Source: Physcia stellaris (taxonomy: Eukaryota > Ascomycota > Lecanoromycetes > Caliciales > Physciaceae). Taken from it: a stretch of DNA of 64,000 nucleotides. The position numbers and the translations under genes were made by a program. Positions within the stretch are counted from its first letter, which is position 1. Every line of letters starts with the position of its first letter. The DNA is taken from contig JABSSW010000011.1 in NCBI GenBank assembly GCA_018902385.1, positions 496,001 to 560,000 of the forward strand, given 5' to 3'. The notes below the pieces were generated by a model. That model was not told the DNA's origin. It worked only from the letters and a program-made list of their open reading frames with translations, and ran no database searches. Of the stretch, positions 11,909 through 23,530 are shown piece after piece.

Positions 11909-13457
11909 TTATTGTATTTTTTTTGTTTTGCGATTCACGAAATTTTTTTTTGATTTCATTTTTTTCGATTCGTTGACGTTTAAAAAATCATTTATTTCAA
12001 ATATCGAATTTGAATCGAAAAAAAACGCGAACGACGAAATGCGATTGTTGCGATTATGAAAAATATCGTCGAATTCAAAAAAATCGTCATCGAATATTTG
12101 TTCAATGTGTATCGATTGATAAAATAACATTGACGTTATGTTTGAAACGACAAAAACATCAATAAAATCGAAAATGAAATCGTCGAAAAAAAAATCAAAA
12201 ACGAAACGAACTTTTTGAATTTTCAATGAAAATGTACGTTTTTCAAAAATAATTTTTTTGACGTTTGAATGATGATTTGAATGATGTGAACACACGAAAA
12301 ATTCATGATTTTGATAAATGCATGATTGCACGATTGCAATGAATGTTTTTTTGATTGTTTTTCGATTTTTTTGACAAATTTATATTGTTTTTGTATTTTT
12401 TGCAATGCGTAAAATGAAATTCGATTTATTAAATTGCGCATTAAATCACGTGATAAATTTATTGCAATTTTGTTTTTGATTTGATTCAATCGATGTTCGT
12501 AATTTTTCATTTGATTCGAAATAAAAATTTTTAAACGATTTACAACGATCATGAAATTATTCGTAAAAAATTTCAACATGTGTTTCAATACGCGATGATC
12601 GTTTTTCATTCGCGAAATGATAAAAATATTGAAATGAAATATTTCGTTGATTTTGTATTTGCAAAATCGATTTCGTCATGATGTCATTCAAATGTTTTTC
12701 ACATATTGTACGTTTTTTTGATGTTCGTTTCGAAATTTACGAACGAATTTTTTGTATGTCGCATTGTATTCGATTTTGATATGAACGTAAACGATTCGAT
12801 ATCAATAAATCAAAAATTTTTTTCAAATTTTTTGCGTGCGAAAAAAATTTGCAATTTTTGAACACGTTTTTGTTGATATGTCAAATGCACAAAAAATTGA
12901 AAACGTCAAAATATTGAATTTTGAATGCGTTCATTAAAACGAAATTTTTGTCAATAACAACAACAACGAAATTTTTCAAATCGAACGATTTGTATAAAAA
13001 TTTGATTTGTTCAATGATTCAAACGAAATTTTTTTTTTTTTTTTCAATGAAAACGAAATCGATATAAAAATTCGTATTCAATGAAATATGATTCATGACA
13101 ACAAACATCGACATGTCGTATTTATTGATTTTGTACGTGCAATTCATGACGAAAATTTCGAAATTTTTGCACAAAATTTTCTTGATGTGTTTGTTGACGA
13201 AAAACAATTTTTTGATTCGTTTAATTTCGTTTTCGAACAACATTTTCGTGAATCAATTATTTCGATTCAAAATCATTAACAATGTTTGCGTAATATTGTA
13301 TTTTTTTAATCGTAATTGTTTGATTTTTTTTTTCGCATTGTAAATATTTTGAAATTGAAACAAAATGTTGAAATTCTGTTTGCGAAATTTGATTCAAATT
13401 TCGTAAAAAATAAAATTTTCGATCGATTAATTTCAATATACAAATATTTACGAACAT
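11909..13457 (-). pseudogene. MULE transposase remnant (DDE core and SWIM-type zinc finger)
   Basis: On the minus strand, 13019-13243 reads NCTYKINKYDMSMF followed by a T/LNTNFYIDFVFIE segment. This aligns with the family core DCTYKTNKYGMPLL...FAF around the first catalytic Asp of MULE transposases. Further downstream (12223-12609) a CVHII segment preceded by a Cys resembles the C-x-C...C-x-H SWIM finger at the C-terminal end of these transposases; the tail to about 11909 is Phe/Asp-rich. The core changes are Asp to Asn, Thr to Ile, Gly to Asp and Pro to Ser, each explained by C to T before C or T on one strand or the other. Stops and frame breaks separate the pieces. The N-terminal limit near 13457 is a guess. 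Confidence 0.75.
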
Positions 13458-13981
13458 ATATTTGAATCAATATCAATCGCGATATTTCGAAATATTTTTT
13501 CGATCGATTTATTGTGACAATGCATTTAATACGTAAATGTTTTGATGTTTAAATAATTATGTATTACAATTTTAACAATTATTTTTTATTTTTTATTGTC
13601 AAATAACGATTTCAAAATCATTTTTCAAAAACAAACAATTTTGATAATGTTGACGTTTTTAATTTTTTTGTTTTCGCGTTTTTTGTATATGATATTTCGA
13701 TCGTAAATCAATTCGATATAATTGAATTATTTCGTAATTTTGATTTTTTTAAAACGTCGTTTGAAAATGTCGAATTCGTGTTTTTTTGCGTCGCGTTAAA
13801 ACACATTCACAACGATTTCATAAAAATCAAATATGTAAAAATTATCATAATCGAAATCAAAATCAACGTCGTCGATCGATTCAAAAATCGAAAAATTGTT
13901 TTCGATCATGACGAGATAAATGAATGAATAAAATTTTCGATGTTTTGACAAATTTCTCGAAAATAAACAATAGAATTATTT

Positions 13982-14059
13982 AAAATTAAAATTTTGAAAA
14001 TGTGTATATCGAATTTGCAAATGTGTTTATCGAAATGATAAATGTGAATATCGATTATC
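13982..14059 (-). repeat. Right terminal inverted repeat of the MULE (78 bp)
   Basis: Mirror copy of 11300-11377, ending ...GAATATCGATTATC. Perfect identity between the two ends after heavy mutation implies that the process treated both ends identically. Confidence 0.92.
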
Positions 14060-14067
14060 TATATCAA
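14060..14067. repeat. Right target-site duplication TATATCAA
   Basis: Eight bases immediately outside the right inverted repeat, identical to 11292-11299. Confidence 0.85.
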
Positions 14068-14540
14068 TCTTTGTGTTCACTTCTTAAGGCAAAGTCGCTG
14101 TATACATACTTTGAGTGATGACAAGGGAAGAAGAAAAGATGAAACAAAATAAGAAGCGCAACAGTTTATCAGTGGCGTTAGATACATTGATGTGTAGGTA
14201 GTCTAGATGTGGTTGTTTTAATTACGGAGTACTTTACGTGCGAGAGGGTTTTAGCCCTAGTCAATGCCGTCAAATGATAATACCATGAGCCCTCCAGATC
14301 ACACAGCCATCGGTTGCATCAGCAATATGGTCGGGACTTCAATCTTGTGTGACTGCCGTGCGATCCTTGCACACGCATTCCAGCGCACATGGCCATCATT
14401 ATTGTCATTCAGTGGCATCGAGCTCGGCCCGCCACGAGATCTATGCGCATAAATTCCTCTGTCGATCTCCGGGACATTCCTCGCCCCGGGTTCATTAATC
14501 ATTAATGTCACCAGTGGGCTCCCAATTCTTAGGCGAAGTA
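14068..14540. other. Spacer between the two transposons
   Basis: Normal composition; no supported gene. Confidence 0.45.
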
Positions 14541-14678
14541 CAGTCCCTTACCACAGCGGGTGGTTAGCGTAGATGATTGTTTCTAACTTCAAGAAGTAAG
14601 CGTCACAAACACAATCCTGCTGAACCAAGATTTATTGAGTCGCTAGAGAAGCTAACCACCCGCTGTGGTAGGGGACTC
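14541..14678. mobile_element. MITE-like element, 138 bp, TA target duplication
   Basis: The left end CAGTCCCTTACCACAGCG and the right end form an inverted repeat of about 31 bases (14541-14567 plus neighbours against 14651-14678) with two mismatches. TA dinucleotides lie directly outside both ends (14539-14540 and 14679-14680). A short element with terminal inverted repeats and TA duplication and no coding capacity fits a non-autonomous Tc1/mariner-type MITE. Unlike the neighbouring MULE it keeps many CC, CT, AG and GG dinucleotides, so it escaped the mutational process. Confidence 0.75.
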
Positions 14679-15002
14679 TACCTGTAGCACGCCCTGGTGG
14701 CTGGAACAACAACCCGCCCAGCCACGTACATGCGGCAGCTCCGCCACTTACCTGTTGGATAAAGCATAGATGCTATCGTTCGGCTTTATCAGTAGTCCGA
14801 ATGGTCTCATTTCTGATTGCTTTGTAGTGCATTTTCCTCATTCGCAACCACGAAGGTGGGATTGGGGCATTATAAAGATTGTAGTGCTCTGCGCTTGAAT
14901 CACGAGCAAAAAGAGATGTCAGAATTCGATTGACATCGTCCATTTCCATTATCCTAAAAGTACCCATCACTTTGTCGTCTGTGTACCGCCTTTGTAACCG
15001 TT

Positions 15003-16739
15003 ATGGTCCTGGCCGTGACTGACATTAAACTTCCTCAGGAGCCAGCCCACGTTCGCATAAAGTCCGGGCTCGAAAGGAGGTTCGAGAGACCTCAGATAAA
15101 CCCATGCGACAAAGAGTCAAAGGACTCTGTAGCAAAACACGACAAGAAAGGACCATGGGCAAAATACGTGGACGGGTATCGAGATACGTACTGCCCGCGA
15201 GCAGCTCCAACCTTGATCCTTCCGAGTGCTCCGACATACGTCGAAAAATACAATTACGTGCAGATGAACCGCTCATTCCTAGTCACATGCAGTGTTATCT
15301 CTTTGATATTCCTTGCAGCTGGGACATGGATGTTTGTAAGAGCGTCTCCAGTCTTTGCATGGTACGCCATCTACGTTTTCATCACCCAAGTCTATATCTT
15401 TATCTCCATGTTCGTCTCGATTCTTGGCAATCGTTTCGACCTTGCTGCTCACCAGAGACTTCTCACCAAATACCCTCTATCGGAATCCGATGCGCCGACT
15501 GTCGACATCTATCTTCCTGTCTGCCTTGAGCCTCTGGAAATGCTTGAGAACACCTGGAAGAACGTAGCAAAGCTTCAATACATTGCAGGCAAGAAATCTG
15601 TATATGTACTCGATGATGGCGCAGACATCGCTGTTCAGTCTTTGGCCAAACAATTTGGCTATACCTACATCTGCAGACCGAACCGGCCAGAACTGAAAAA
15701 AGCCGGAAATCTTCGCTACGCGTTTACTCAAACATCCGGTGATTTCTTCGTTGTCTTCGATGCCGACTTTTGTCCTCGTTCAGATTTTCTTCTCGAAACA
15801 ATCCCTTATCATCTCGCCGACGGAAAAAGAGCAATCGTCCAGACGCCCCAATTCTTCCGCTCAACCGCAGACAGAACGTGGACAGAGCAAGGAGCCGGTG
15901 CATCGCAAGAATACATCTACCGCGTCATGCAAAACTGTCGCGACAAGTGGGGAGGCGCTATTTGCGTAGGAAGCAACGCTGTCTACCGTCGAGCAGCCCT
16001 CGAGTCTACTGGGGGTACTGTACCTGCTGAGAGCTCCGAAGACATCCAAACCGGTTTCGCCGTCATGACACTGGGCTGGAAAGTCAAATATATACCATTA
16101 GTCCTTGCCTGCGGAGTCTGTCCTGATACTCCGCGCGCTTACTTCAGCCAGCAGATGCGCTGGGCGGACGGTAGCGTCGCATTGGTGTTGCGTCGAGACT
16201 TCTGGACTAGTGTGTTGACTACTAAGCAGAAGCTGTGCTTTATGATTGGCTTTCTGTATTACACTACTACGGCGATGGAGCCCTTATTTCGGATTGTGCC
16301 TGCGCCTCTTATTCTGTGGGCACGGCCAGAGTACTTCAGATATTATTACATGTTTTTCGCCATTCCCAGCCTGCTTCTGGAGGTATTGGCGTACAAGCTG
16401 TGGGCTCGTGGGCGGTATACATTATCTGTGCAATATGCTCGGCTCATTCAGTCTTACGCCTATCTACATGCGATATGGGATATTTTGGCGGGCAAGAAGC
16501 TAAGCTGGATGCCAAGTGGAGACGGCAAGGCGCATCGCGATCATCGATACAGGAATATGCGGATCCTTGCTTGGGCATGGGAGATTATCCATGCCTGTGT
16601 TCTCATCCCGGCCTGCGTATATCGAGTAGTGCAAGGGAAGACGGCATGGTACAATCTTCTTCCGCTAATGATTTTTGTTGGATATAATCTGCTTTGTGTG
16701 CACAGGTTCTTGCTCTACAGGCATGCCAGACGCCAATAA
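15003..16739 (+). CDS. Membrane glycosyltransferase family 2, cellulose-synthase-like
   Basis: Single exon, 578 residues. Two membrane helices (about 91-112 and 117-141) precede a cytosolic GT2 domain with the processive synthase signature: DDG at 204-206, DAD at 253-255, a TPQFF segment at 281-285, SED at 345-347 and QQMRW (QxxRW) at 383-387. Four or so further hydrophobic helices follow (about 410-437, 445-465, 520-540, 550-570). Such enzymes polymerise a nucleotide-sugar into a beta-linked polysaccharide and pass it through their own membrane channel. The product (glucan or another polymer) cannot be told from the sequence. The length is close to short fungal GT2 synthases, shorter than bacterial BcsA, and no PilZ domain is visible. 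The start is the first ATG of the frame. All catalytic motifs are present, so it should be functional. Confidence 0.9.
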   Translation: MVLAVTDIKLPQEPAHVRIKSGLERRFERPQINPCDKESKDSVAKHDKKGPWAKYVDGYRDTYCPRAAPTLILPSAPTYVEKYNYVQMNRSFLVTCSVISLIFLAAGTWMFVRASPVFAWYAIYVFITQVYIFISMFVSILGNRFDLAAHQRLLTKYPLSESDAPTVDIYLPVCLEPLEMLENTWKNVAKLQYIAGKKSVYVLDDGADIAVQSLAKQFGYTYICRPNRPELKKAGNLRYAFTQTSGDFFVVFDADFCPRSDFLLETIPYHLADGKRAIVQTPQFFRSTADRTWTEQGAGASQEYIYRVMQNCRDKWGGAICVGSNAVYRRAALESTGGTVPAESSEDIQTGFAVMTLGWKVKYIPLVLACGVCPDTPRAYFSQQMRWADGSVALVLRRDFWTSVLTTKQKLCFMIGFLYYTTTAMEPLFRIVPAPLILWARPEYFRYYYMFFAIPSLLLEVLAYKLWARGRYTLSVQYARLIQSYAYLHAIWDILAGKKLSWMPSGDGKAHRDHRYRNMRILAWAWEIIHACVLIPACVYRVVQGKTAWYNLLPLMIFVGYNLLCVHRFLLYRHARRQ

Positions 16740-18603
16740 ATTGTGGCGCCGTCTTGTAAAATTGGGAATTCAGGTAATTAAGGCTACGTCACCAATGATA
16801 GAGTTAGAAACGTCAGCATTTGCTTTCTCAGCCATGCTGTGGGGTGATCAATAGGTAATATAAATCTCCTAGAATTACGTACAATGCAAAATGATCATTG
16901 CACACGACGATACATCACCGAGATCTATGAAAAGGCCCCGCCATTCTGTTTCCACGGCCGCTCAGGGCAACCCACTCAAGCAGCTACAAGTCAACAAAAG
17001 TCAATGCCGGGACTCAGAGGCGGGGGCCTAATCCCTTTCTACATTATTGTCACAACAGAGGCGCATCCAAAGAACATGAGGGTATATTAACGGGGTCCAA
17101 CATGCTCGGTTTGAATACATTTTTGAGAACAGCAAGATGCAGGAATGCAGAAGTGAGCCCGTGGTATCTTACCCGAGTTATCTGGGGGAAAAGTGCTTCC
17201 ATGCTCATCGAGATGGGTCCTTCAAGCCTTACCTGAACGATGCCATGGGTCCAGATCTCGCTATTGCTCGGAAGGCTAAGGAGGGTCCAAGCTGATGGCG
17301 GCGAGTAGCAAGATTGATGCGAATTTCCGTTCACGCAATCCCAGGCTTCATTATACGCCTATCCGGACTTCGCTACACACGCTTTCTGGCTTCATATTAC
17401 ATTTTTCATACTTAATTTCATACCTGTTCATTCCGAACCTAATGCAGAAGAGCGATGAACAAACAAGCTATTGGACAAATAGACTGCCCAGCAGAGAGGC
17501 CGCTGGTAAGACTCGATGCCGCTTCGAGACTGTGATTCCAGGGCTATCGCAAACATTTCATAGTTGTATCTTCAATGAATCGTTGCAACGGTTTTTGCAG
17601 CTATGTACTGACTCTGACTTGAGCAATGAATTAGATATTACAAGCTGGATATGTTATCATATCACAAAGCCTTGACTCTTATTGTTCCTATCTTATCTCG
17701 CGAAACGTAATAGCTGTATAAAGATCCATCATCAGCCACCATCATGAGTTCTTTTACAGTCTTTTTCACACAAATAAAATCTTAGCAGAATATCATCTCA
17801 CTCTTGCCCTTGAACCAATCCTCAAAACGTCAAAGTAACCTACCAAGAGAAGAGACTTGTCGTACACGACAACATCAAGTGCCTCTACAAACTTACAACA
17901 GCCATTAACGATGAATCGAGCACGTCGCTTCGATCTAATGTGACATCTTTGAGTATCTTCCTTGCCGCGACACCCTTATATCTAATCAACGACTATGTTA
18001 CGCAGAAATTCGGCTGGAGATCTGTCTGCTGAAAACATCTGTCTGCTTCAGAATGGTTACTCGCTGTGAAAGTCTTTCACGATGAGACTACTGTCCATAT
18101 CTTACCAGTCGGCATTTCTATATCTAAATATTCTTCAACTCTACAGGACGACATTGATGACTTTCTTTGATGATGACGACAGAGCCATGACCCAGTTGCA
18201 ATAACACTCTTTCACCAGCGCCAGCCACTCATTACCGCCGCGGAAGAATGCTGGGATTGGCGAGATAGAGCAGATAGGAGCGGGATTTTGGCGCACGACA
18301 TTTGCACCGATTCACTTCGCGAGTACAGTCTTCAAAAGCCAGGCATTTCTATAAACTACCATGGAAGTTGAAGCACTGACAAAGTTTCTATCTTTCTTTC
18401 TGGCGCCGTCAGTTTGTATAGATAATACCCGGAAATGTTCATTTTTTGAGATCAGAATTTCCTTGCGTTCGAACCTCGATTGCATTTTCACAATGTTGAT
18501 TTGTAACGTTAAATCGTTTCTTTCATTTTCTATAGATTTCAAATCATAACGTGTCTCACACCTCGTTTCTCTTCCCAAACCTCGTCACTCTTCAAAACAG
18601 CAG
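16740..18603. other. Intergenic, nothing recognised
   Basis: Short frames only, without recognisable motifs. The stretch 17750-18300 looks like decayed coding sequence but no frame holds. Confidence 0.45.
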
Positions 18604-19206
18604 TTGAAATGGATATCCAGCCCATCTGGGTCTATTAACATTGATCGTTCCCTCATAAACAAGATCAATTTTCTTCTTTGGACGATCGAGTCCTTCATGC
18701 ACATTGACGTGCACGGCGAGCAAATCACTAGACTTTATAGCAGCAGCTTCGATTCTACGAACCTTCAATACGTTGGCGCAGAAGTCAGGTATCTATTAAG
18801 ACTTGAACGCTTCAAGGGATCTATAATTCATACCCGTGCCTCTGGACTGGTGAGCGCTGAGCTGATGACTGGGGATTCTGGTTGGAAGTTATCAATTCCG
18901 TTTAAGACCAGGAAACAGCATCATTTTCTGGCACAACCCTCCTTGCCGCGATCTATGTCTCCACTTTTCCGGGAAGCTGAGCAAGAACCATTTACGATAG
19001 AGTTCGGAGAATTCACTGAGTCAGACCAATTCATGGAAAACTTGGCAAGAATCAAGAATGGGGATCTCCCTCTCACTATGGTGGAAAAGTTCGAGACAAA
19101 GGAGACAGCGGCGGATTCTATGTCAAGTTTGCTAGACGCTATCCCGAAAAACCGAAATTTCGAGCTTATTCTCTTGAATTGTGAACGCAGTTCTCTTCTC
19201 ATCTGA
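18604..19206 (+). CDS. Hypothetical protein or exon
   Basis: An open frame of 200 codons without an ATG at its left end (first in-frame Met near 18697), so it is either an internal/last exon or a gene starting at that Met. The product is mixed helical and charged, with segments such as RYLLRLERFKGSIIHTRASGL and an acidic Phe/Glu-rich middle. I recognise no domain. The 3' end, from 19197, is part of a 26-bp direct repeat found again at 19259. Surrounding DNA offers no partner exon that I can support. Confidence 0.3.
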   Translation: MKWISSPSGSINIDRSLINKINFLLWTIESFMHIDVHGEQITRLYSSSFDSTNLQYVGAEVRYLLRLERFKGSIIHTRASGLVSAELMTGDSGWKLSIPFKTRKQHHFLAQPSLPRSMSPLFREAEQEPFTIEFGEFTESDQFMENLARIKNGDLPLTMVEKFETKETAADSMSSLLDAIPKNRNFELILLNCERSSLLI

Positions 19207-19284
19207 TACTTCACAAATCAACTGTCAGAAATTGCTTAAATTTGTAGAACTTTGACTCTCTCATCTGATATTTCACAAATCAAT
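19197..19284. repeat. Short direct repeat pair (26 bp, two mismatches)
   Basis: TCTCATCTGATACTTCACAA at 19197 recurs as TCTCATCTGATATTTCACAA at 19259, extending to 26 bases each. Confidence 0.7.
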
Positions 19285-22200
19285 CATCAAAATCCAGCAC
19301 GAGGACGATTCCATTCTCTCAATGCAACCGAGATCGGTCATCCCACCTCAATTACGTGTGCCCTTCCCCTTCCTCATTCTCAATTTCCCATCCTCTCTTC
19401 TTCCTCCTCTTCATCCTCATTCCCCCTTCTCTTCAGTACTCAACAATCGTCGCTATGCAATTTGCCAACTGGAGGCAACACAAAGTCTATCGTGCTGCTG
19501 TTGCGTCTGATGCCAGCGACGCAACGATACAACAAACTGCACAGCAGACGTTCGTAACCAACTGTTTTGCCACTTCGGGCACGTGAGCCCTACCAACATA
19601 CACTCACAAGAATCAGCGCGCAGGACCTTCGTGGGGCAGAAAAAGAACTCGCCCATCACAGGCCCCTACTTTGTCTACCTCTACTAAGCTCTCCTGCTAG
19701 CCTTTAACCTCTATCTTCCTCATCCAACCTCCTTTACGATCTCGATTTCCCCATTCCGCGATCTCATTTACAGTTCACTCTATCGCCCAAGCTCTCTCTT
19801 CCTCCTCTCTGGCGCATTGACCGTTCGTGTCACTTGCATGAGTGCTGCAGTATCCATCACTTACCTACTCCAATGGCATCAATCACAGCCTTCGATCCAT
19901 TCGCGCTCCTTGGGTACGATGTTGGTAACATGCCACTCAATTTTGAGGACAAGGAGCGATCATTATTCGAATCTGGCAAGCTCTGGACAATCTACCTATG
20001 TTGATAACTTCGAGAGAAAACTCGGGGATGGCAATGGATTACAGACTAATAAATCAGAAGAAGCTTTTGGTTCATCTCCAGCCTTGACGAATGCTAAGAC
20101 GGTGGAAGATTTCGACGATTTCAGCATGATTTTGTGCACCGATGATGATCTCTTAATCGCCCTGAGTTTTGGAAATTATTACAATCACGGGACACAGTCA
20201 TATCATTCATATATACACTATCAATCCTCTCCATTCCCCCTTCCTCTCACTTGCCGACTCGTCGGTGTGAAATAGTTCTAAATCAACAAACATGCCAAAA
20301 CTCGTCTAGCTAGAAGGTCACCAGATTTGAAAGACAGATAGCATTGAGATGTTTCTCGCCGATTTCAATTCCAAGCGCGGAATTCAAAAGAACCGGATGT
20401 GCCGCTAAGATCGAAAATATTCGGCACTATCAGCGCATTACAGACAGGAGATCAACAGCAGATTTATAATTTGAATTACTCTGCTTTCGATAAATCAAAT
20501 CATATCCATCTTGACATTCTGTGCTACCGTTCAACGATAGTCACCGCCAACAGATCCGTGGATATAGGAGCAATCCCACATCATGTGGATAATATACGAC
20601 ATCTCTACATCATCATTGATTGCAAAAGATGTACTACTCGCTATTTACCTTTCGACGCGAAGAAGAAAGTTCATTTCCCATTCTTCACCTTGAATTGCAG
20701 ATCGGATCTCATCTATCTATTCCCTTGCAATTGCGAATAGATTTTTAAAGTATCGCGATTCTTACTTCCCAGAGAAAAATCTCAATCACTGACCAAGCTA
20801 ATCCAATGAAGTACGAAATCACGTCTCTGAAGACGCGCACTGATCATTCTCAACGAGCTACCAAGCCTCATAAGTGCAAATCCCTCCAATATTCCATCCT
20901 AAGTTCATCTGGAATGGCCCATCTTGTGTGCGCTTTACATTCGCGACAACGAACTGAAATCCTAAATGTCCCATAAGAGTCAGCGATTCAGCGATCGGAG
21001 TCTGAAATCGGCGTCTTCTCTGTAAGAAGAGATACGTGACCATAATGAAGCTGAGGACAACTCGATGTTATGAACCTCGCCTGGCATGGTGCCACAACCA
21101 TCGCCTAGTAATCTGCTCGAGTCATTGATCAACTTAGATCAAAGGTGAGGATTCAATACAGCTGATCAGCAAGCTGAGAATCATTTGGCGTTATCATATA
21201 ATAAATGAATGGTATCTATCATGTCGTGCATTATGACGCTAAATTCTTCTCTAGGATTTTCGCCGAGACTGGACAGCAGCGCGTTCAAAACCATGCAGAC
21301 TTCCGAGTGCTGACACCCTGGCGTGGCTGGGGCCTCCAAAAAGAGGCAGAGACGCAAGTAGAGTGGGGAGAGGGGGTAGAAAAATCAATGTTATATTGGA
21401 TTTTGAAATTGAACATCGCGGCTTATCGTAATCGATCTATCATAATCTGCATGTTCTACCATATGTGATCAACAAGTGCACCGATAAAGTCAAACGATCT
21501 CACTTCTTTTCTTTCGACGCTCATATGAGCCCACAAGCCCATTTCTTGAAACATAACAGGGAATCACTCGTTATTCATAGATCCGTGTGCGGATATGTGA
21601 AAAAACTCCATCAAGGCTACGCTACTAGAAGGAATGTCCCAAAAATCCCGATTCTTCCGCTACCGTCTTCATGAATCCGTCGACTACTGAACAGCAACTC
21701 TTCGTCATCGACGAGGACGCTTTAGGTTTTCATTGTCTTGGAGGGAAATATATCACGATGAGTCTGCCTTAGGTTGATGGAATGCCAAATAACTTGTCTT
21801 AAATGGACCTGGTGACAAAGATTGAGCATGGCGGTGTAATCCACAGAAGGGAAATAAGCCGACAGCACTCGTCTCAAGAGTGCAATGGGAAACGTCCGGC
21901 TCTTCACGCATGACGCCAATTGAGTAAAAGAGCAAGATCAAGACGAACAGTCACCTTCTCCCGGAAAACCATCACAAGTATCCTCAACGAAGAGTTTCCA
22001 GCTTGGTTAAAGCTCTTGCCACTCACACAATCACCTTCTCTCAGCAAATCAAGCTTGGTTAAAGCCCTCGAGACGATATTCTCAACACCGTGTGAAATTG
22101 AACACTCTTTTCATGATAGCAGTGACACTGCAGGCTACGTCGGCTTGAACTCTCTGTTCAAACAACATGATATCTTACTTGTCTTTCGAAAGTTTATGGA

Positions 22201-23530
22201 CGTCATAATTCAACACGGGATTTTCAGATTTATTACACGAATTATCTTAAATTCGAACTCGATTTGCTTTAAATGTCAACACAGAAATTAACCTGAAAAT
22301 GAATGCAATTTTCCGAAAAAAGTTCTCTCGATTGACTCATCTTCATCTACTTTTGAGAAGTCGAAATTTACTTCTTGAAGATCGAAAACTGACAAAAATG
22401 ACAAATCTATGTACTCAATATGAAAGAGGGAAAATTTGCCACATCACTATCATCCCGTCTGCAAGATTGTCCAATTCAAAGATCTACGCCAGCTAGCAAC
22501 CGTAACGCACGTTCAATCGACTTAAGGACCCCGAGAAACCTTCATCGACTTAATCAAGAGCATGTCAACGCGGTAAATACCGTCATAGATAAAAAAATTG
22601 CGACGCCTATTGAGTCTTGTTCAAAGCTCGAATGAAATACCTCTCTCGACGACTTTCGACCAGCAAAGCCCTGGTTGTGATGACTCACGGTACTTCAGTC
22701 GCTGGAAAAGGTCCCGCTCAGGGCACGAGTGATCATAACGAGATATATGAGCTGGTAGAGAGCTTCCGGCAAAGTGCAGAAGCCAGATTACCTGGGCCAC
22801 GTCATGGAATGGGTATAGGATTTTGCCGTCCTGGTGGCAGGGACACTATCGGGATTTTTGACACAATGGACAATCCCCTTCTAGCTGGGTAGGCGGTAGA
22901 CATTTGATGGAAGGATGCTGGAGTTACTGGTGTGTGAGTACAGGTCTCATTGCTGAACTGAAAGGAAGTTGTTCTCTCTGATGCTAACAACATTGGTTCA
23001 ACATCATCTCTTGTGGATACCAAAGACACCGCGATGGGGCCGTGACATTAGCTGAGGATCTGTTGACCCTCGCAGAGTTTGAAATAGCAGAGGTTCCCAG
23101 TCGTGTCTGACAAACAATAGATACAATGAACACATGTACATACCAACTTTCACAAAATCGTTCTGATTGATCAAAAGGTGATCTTGATTGTTTGATAGCA
23201 GTAGGAGAATGTCATTCTATTGCTGCTATTAATCTAAGATGATAAGCTGAAGCACATCCCTAAATGTGCAATTGCCTCGAATCATCCTCGGTCATTCTCT
23301 GATCAGAGTCGGACACATCTCAAGCTAGCAATCGCGACACATTAATAATTGTCGTGATCCCCTGAATTGAGAAGACCAGAACTCACATGCTTTAGATTTT
23401 CGTGAATAAGACCCATTATCAATAAGAAATGCTCATTTTATCGGACCGTCACACGCTCCATGGCCACTTGTGGCTCTTTACTGTTCCTTTCCTAGTCTCG
23501 CCTATCTCCATCAACTTTTTGAGCATCATT
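19285..23530. other. Gene-poor stretch
   Basis: No gene that I can support. The frames at 19817-20275 and 20399-20740 have no recognisable features. A coding-like piece at 22617-22892 (MTHGTSVAGKGPAQGTSDHN near its start, ending at a GTAGGC that could be a donor) may be an exon of an unknown gene. Confidence 0.4.

Larger units (their letters stand above)
11300..14059. mobile_element. Mutator-like DNA transposon (MULE), complete but mutated
   Basis: The element is 2,760 bp. Its first 78 bases (11300-11377) are a perfect reverse complement of its last 78 (13982-14059), and it is flanked by the 8-bp direct repeat TATATCAA at 11292-11299 and 14060-14067. Long terminal inverted repeats with an 8-11 bp target duplication are typical of Mutator-like elements, and the minus strand retains a recognisable MULE transposase (see next entry). 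Inside the element CpC and CpT, and their complements GpG and ApG, are almost absent (six by eye, positions near 12211, 13181, 13376, 13914, 13956 and 13972), whereas CpA and CpG are plentiful. Flanking DNA on both sides has normal composition, so the change is confined to the element. It cannot be active in this state. Confidence 0.9.

Noticed and set aside
11489-13457. Many open frames of 60-140 codons in the AT-rich block as genes
   Set aside because: They are Phe/Ile/Lys/Asn-rich products of AT-biased DNA inside the mutated transposon; only the minus-strand transposase pieces have family motifs.
11300-14059. Classical CpA-to-TpA repeat-induced point mutation
   Set aside because: CpA dinucleotides are abundant throughout; the depleted ones are CpC and CpT.
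11300-14059. Centromere-like or mitochondrial insert
   Set aside because: Perfect inverted ends, target duplication and transposase remains explain it as a single DNA transposon.
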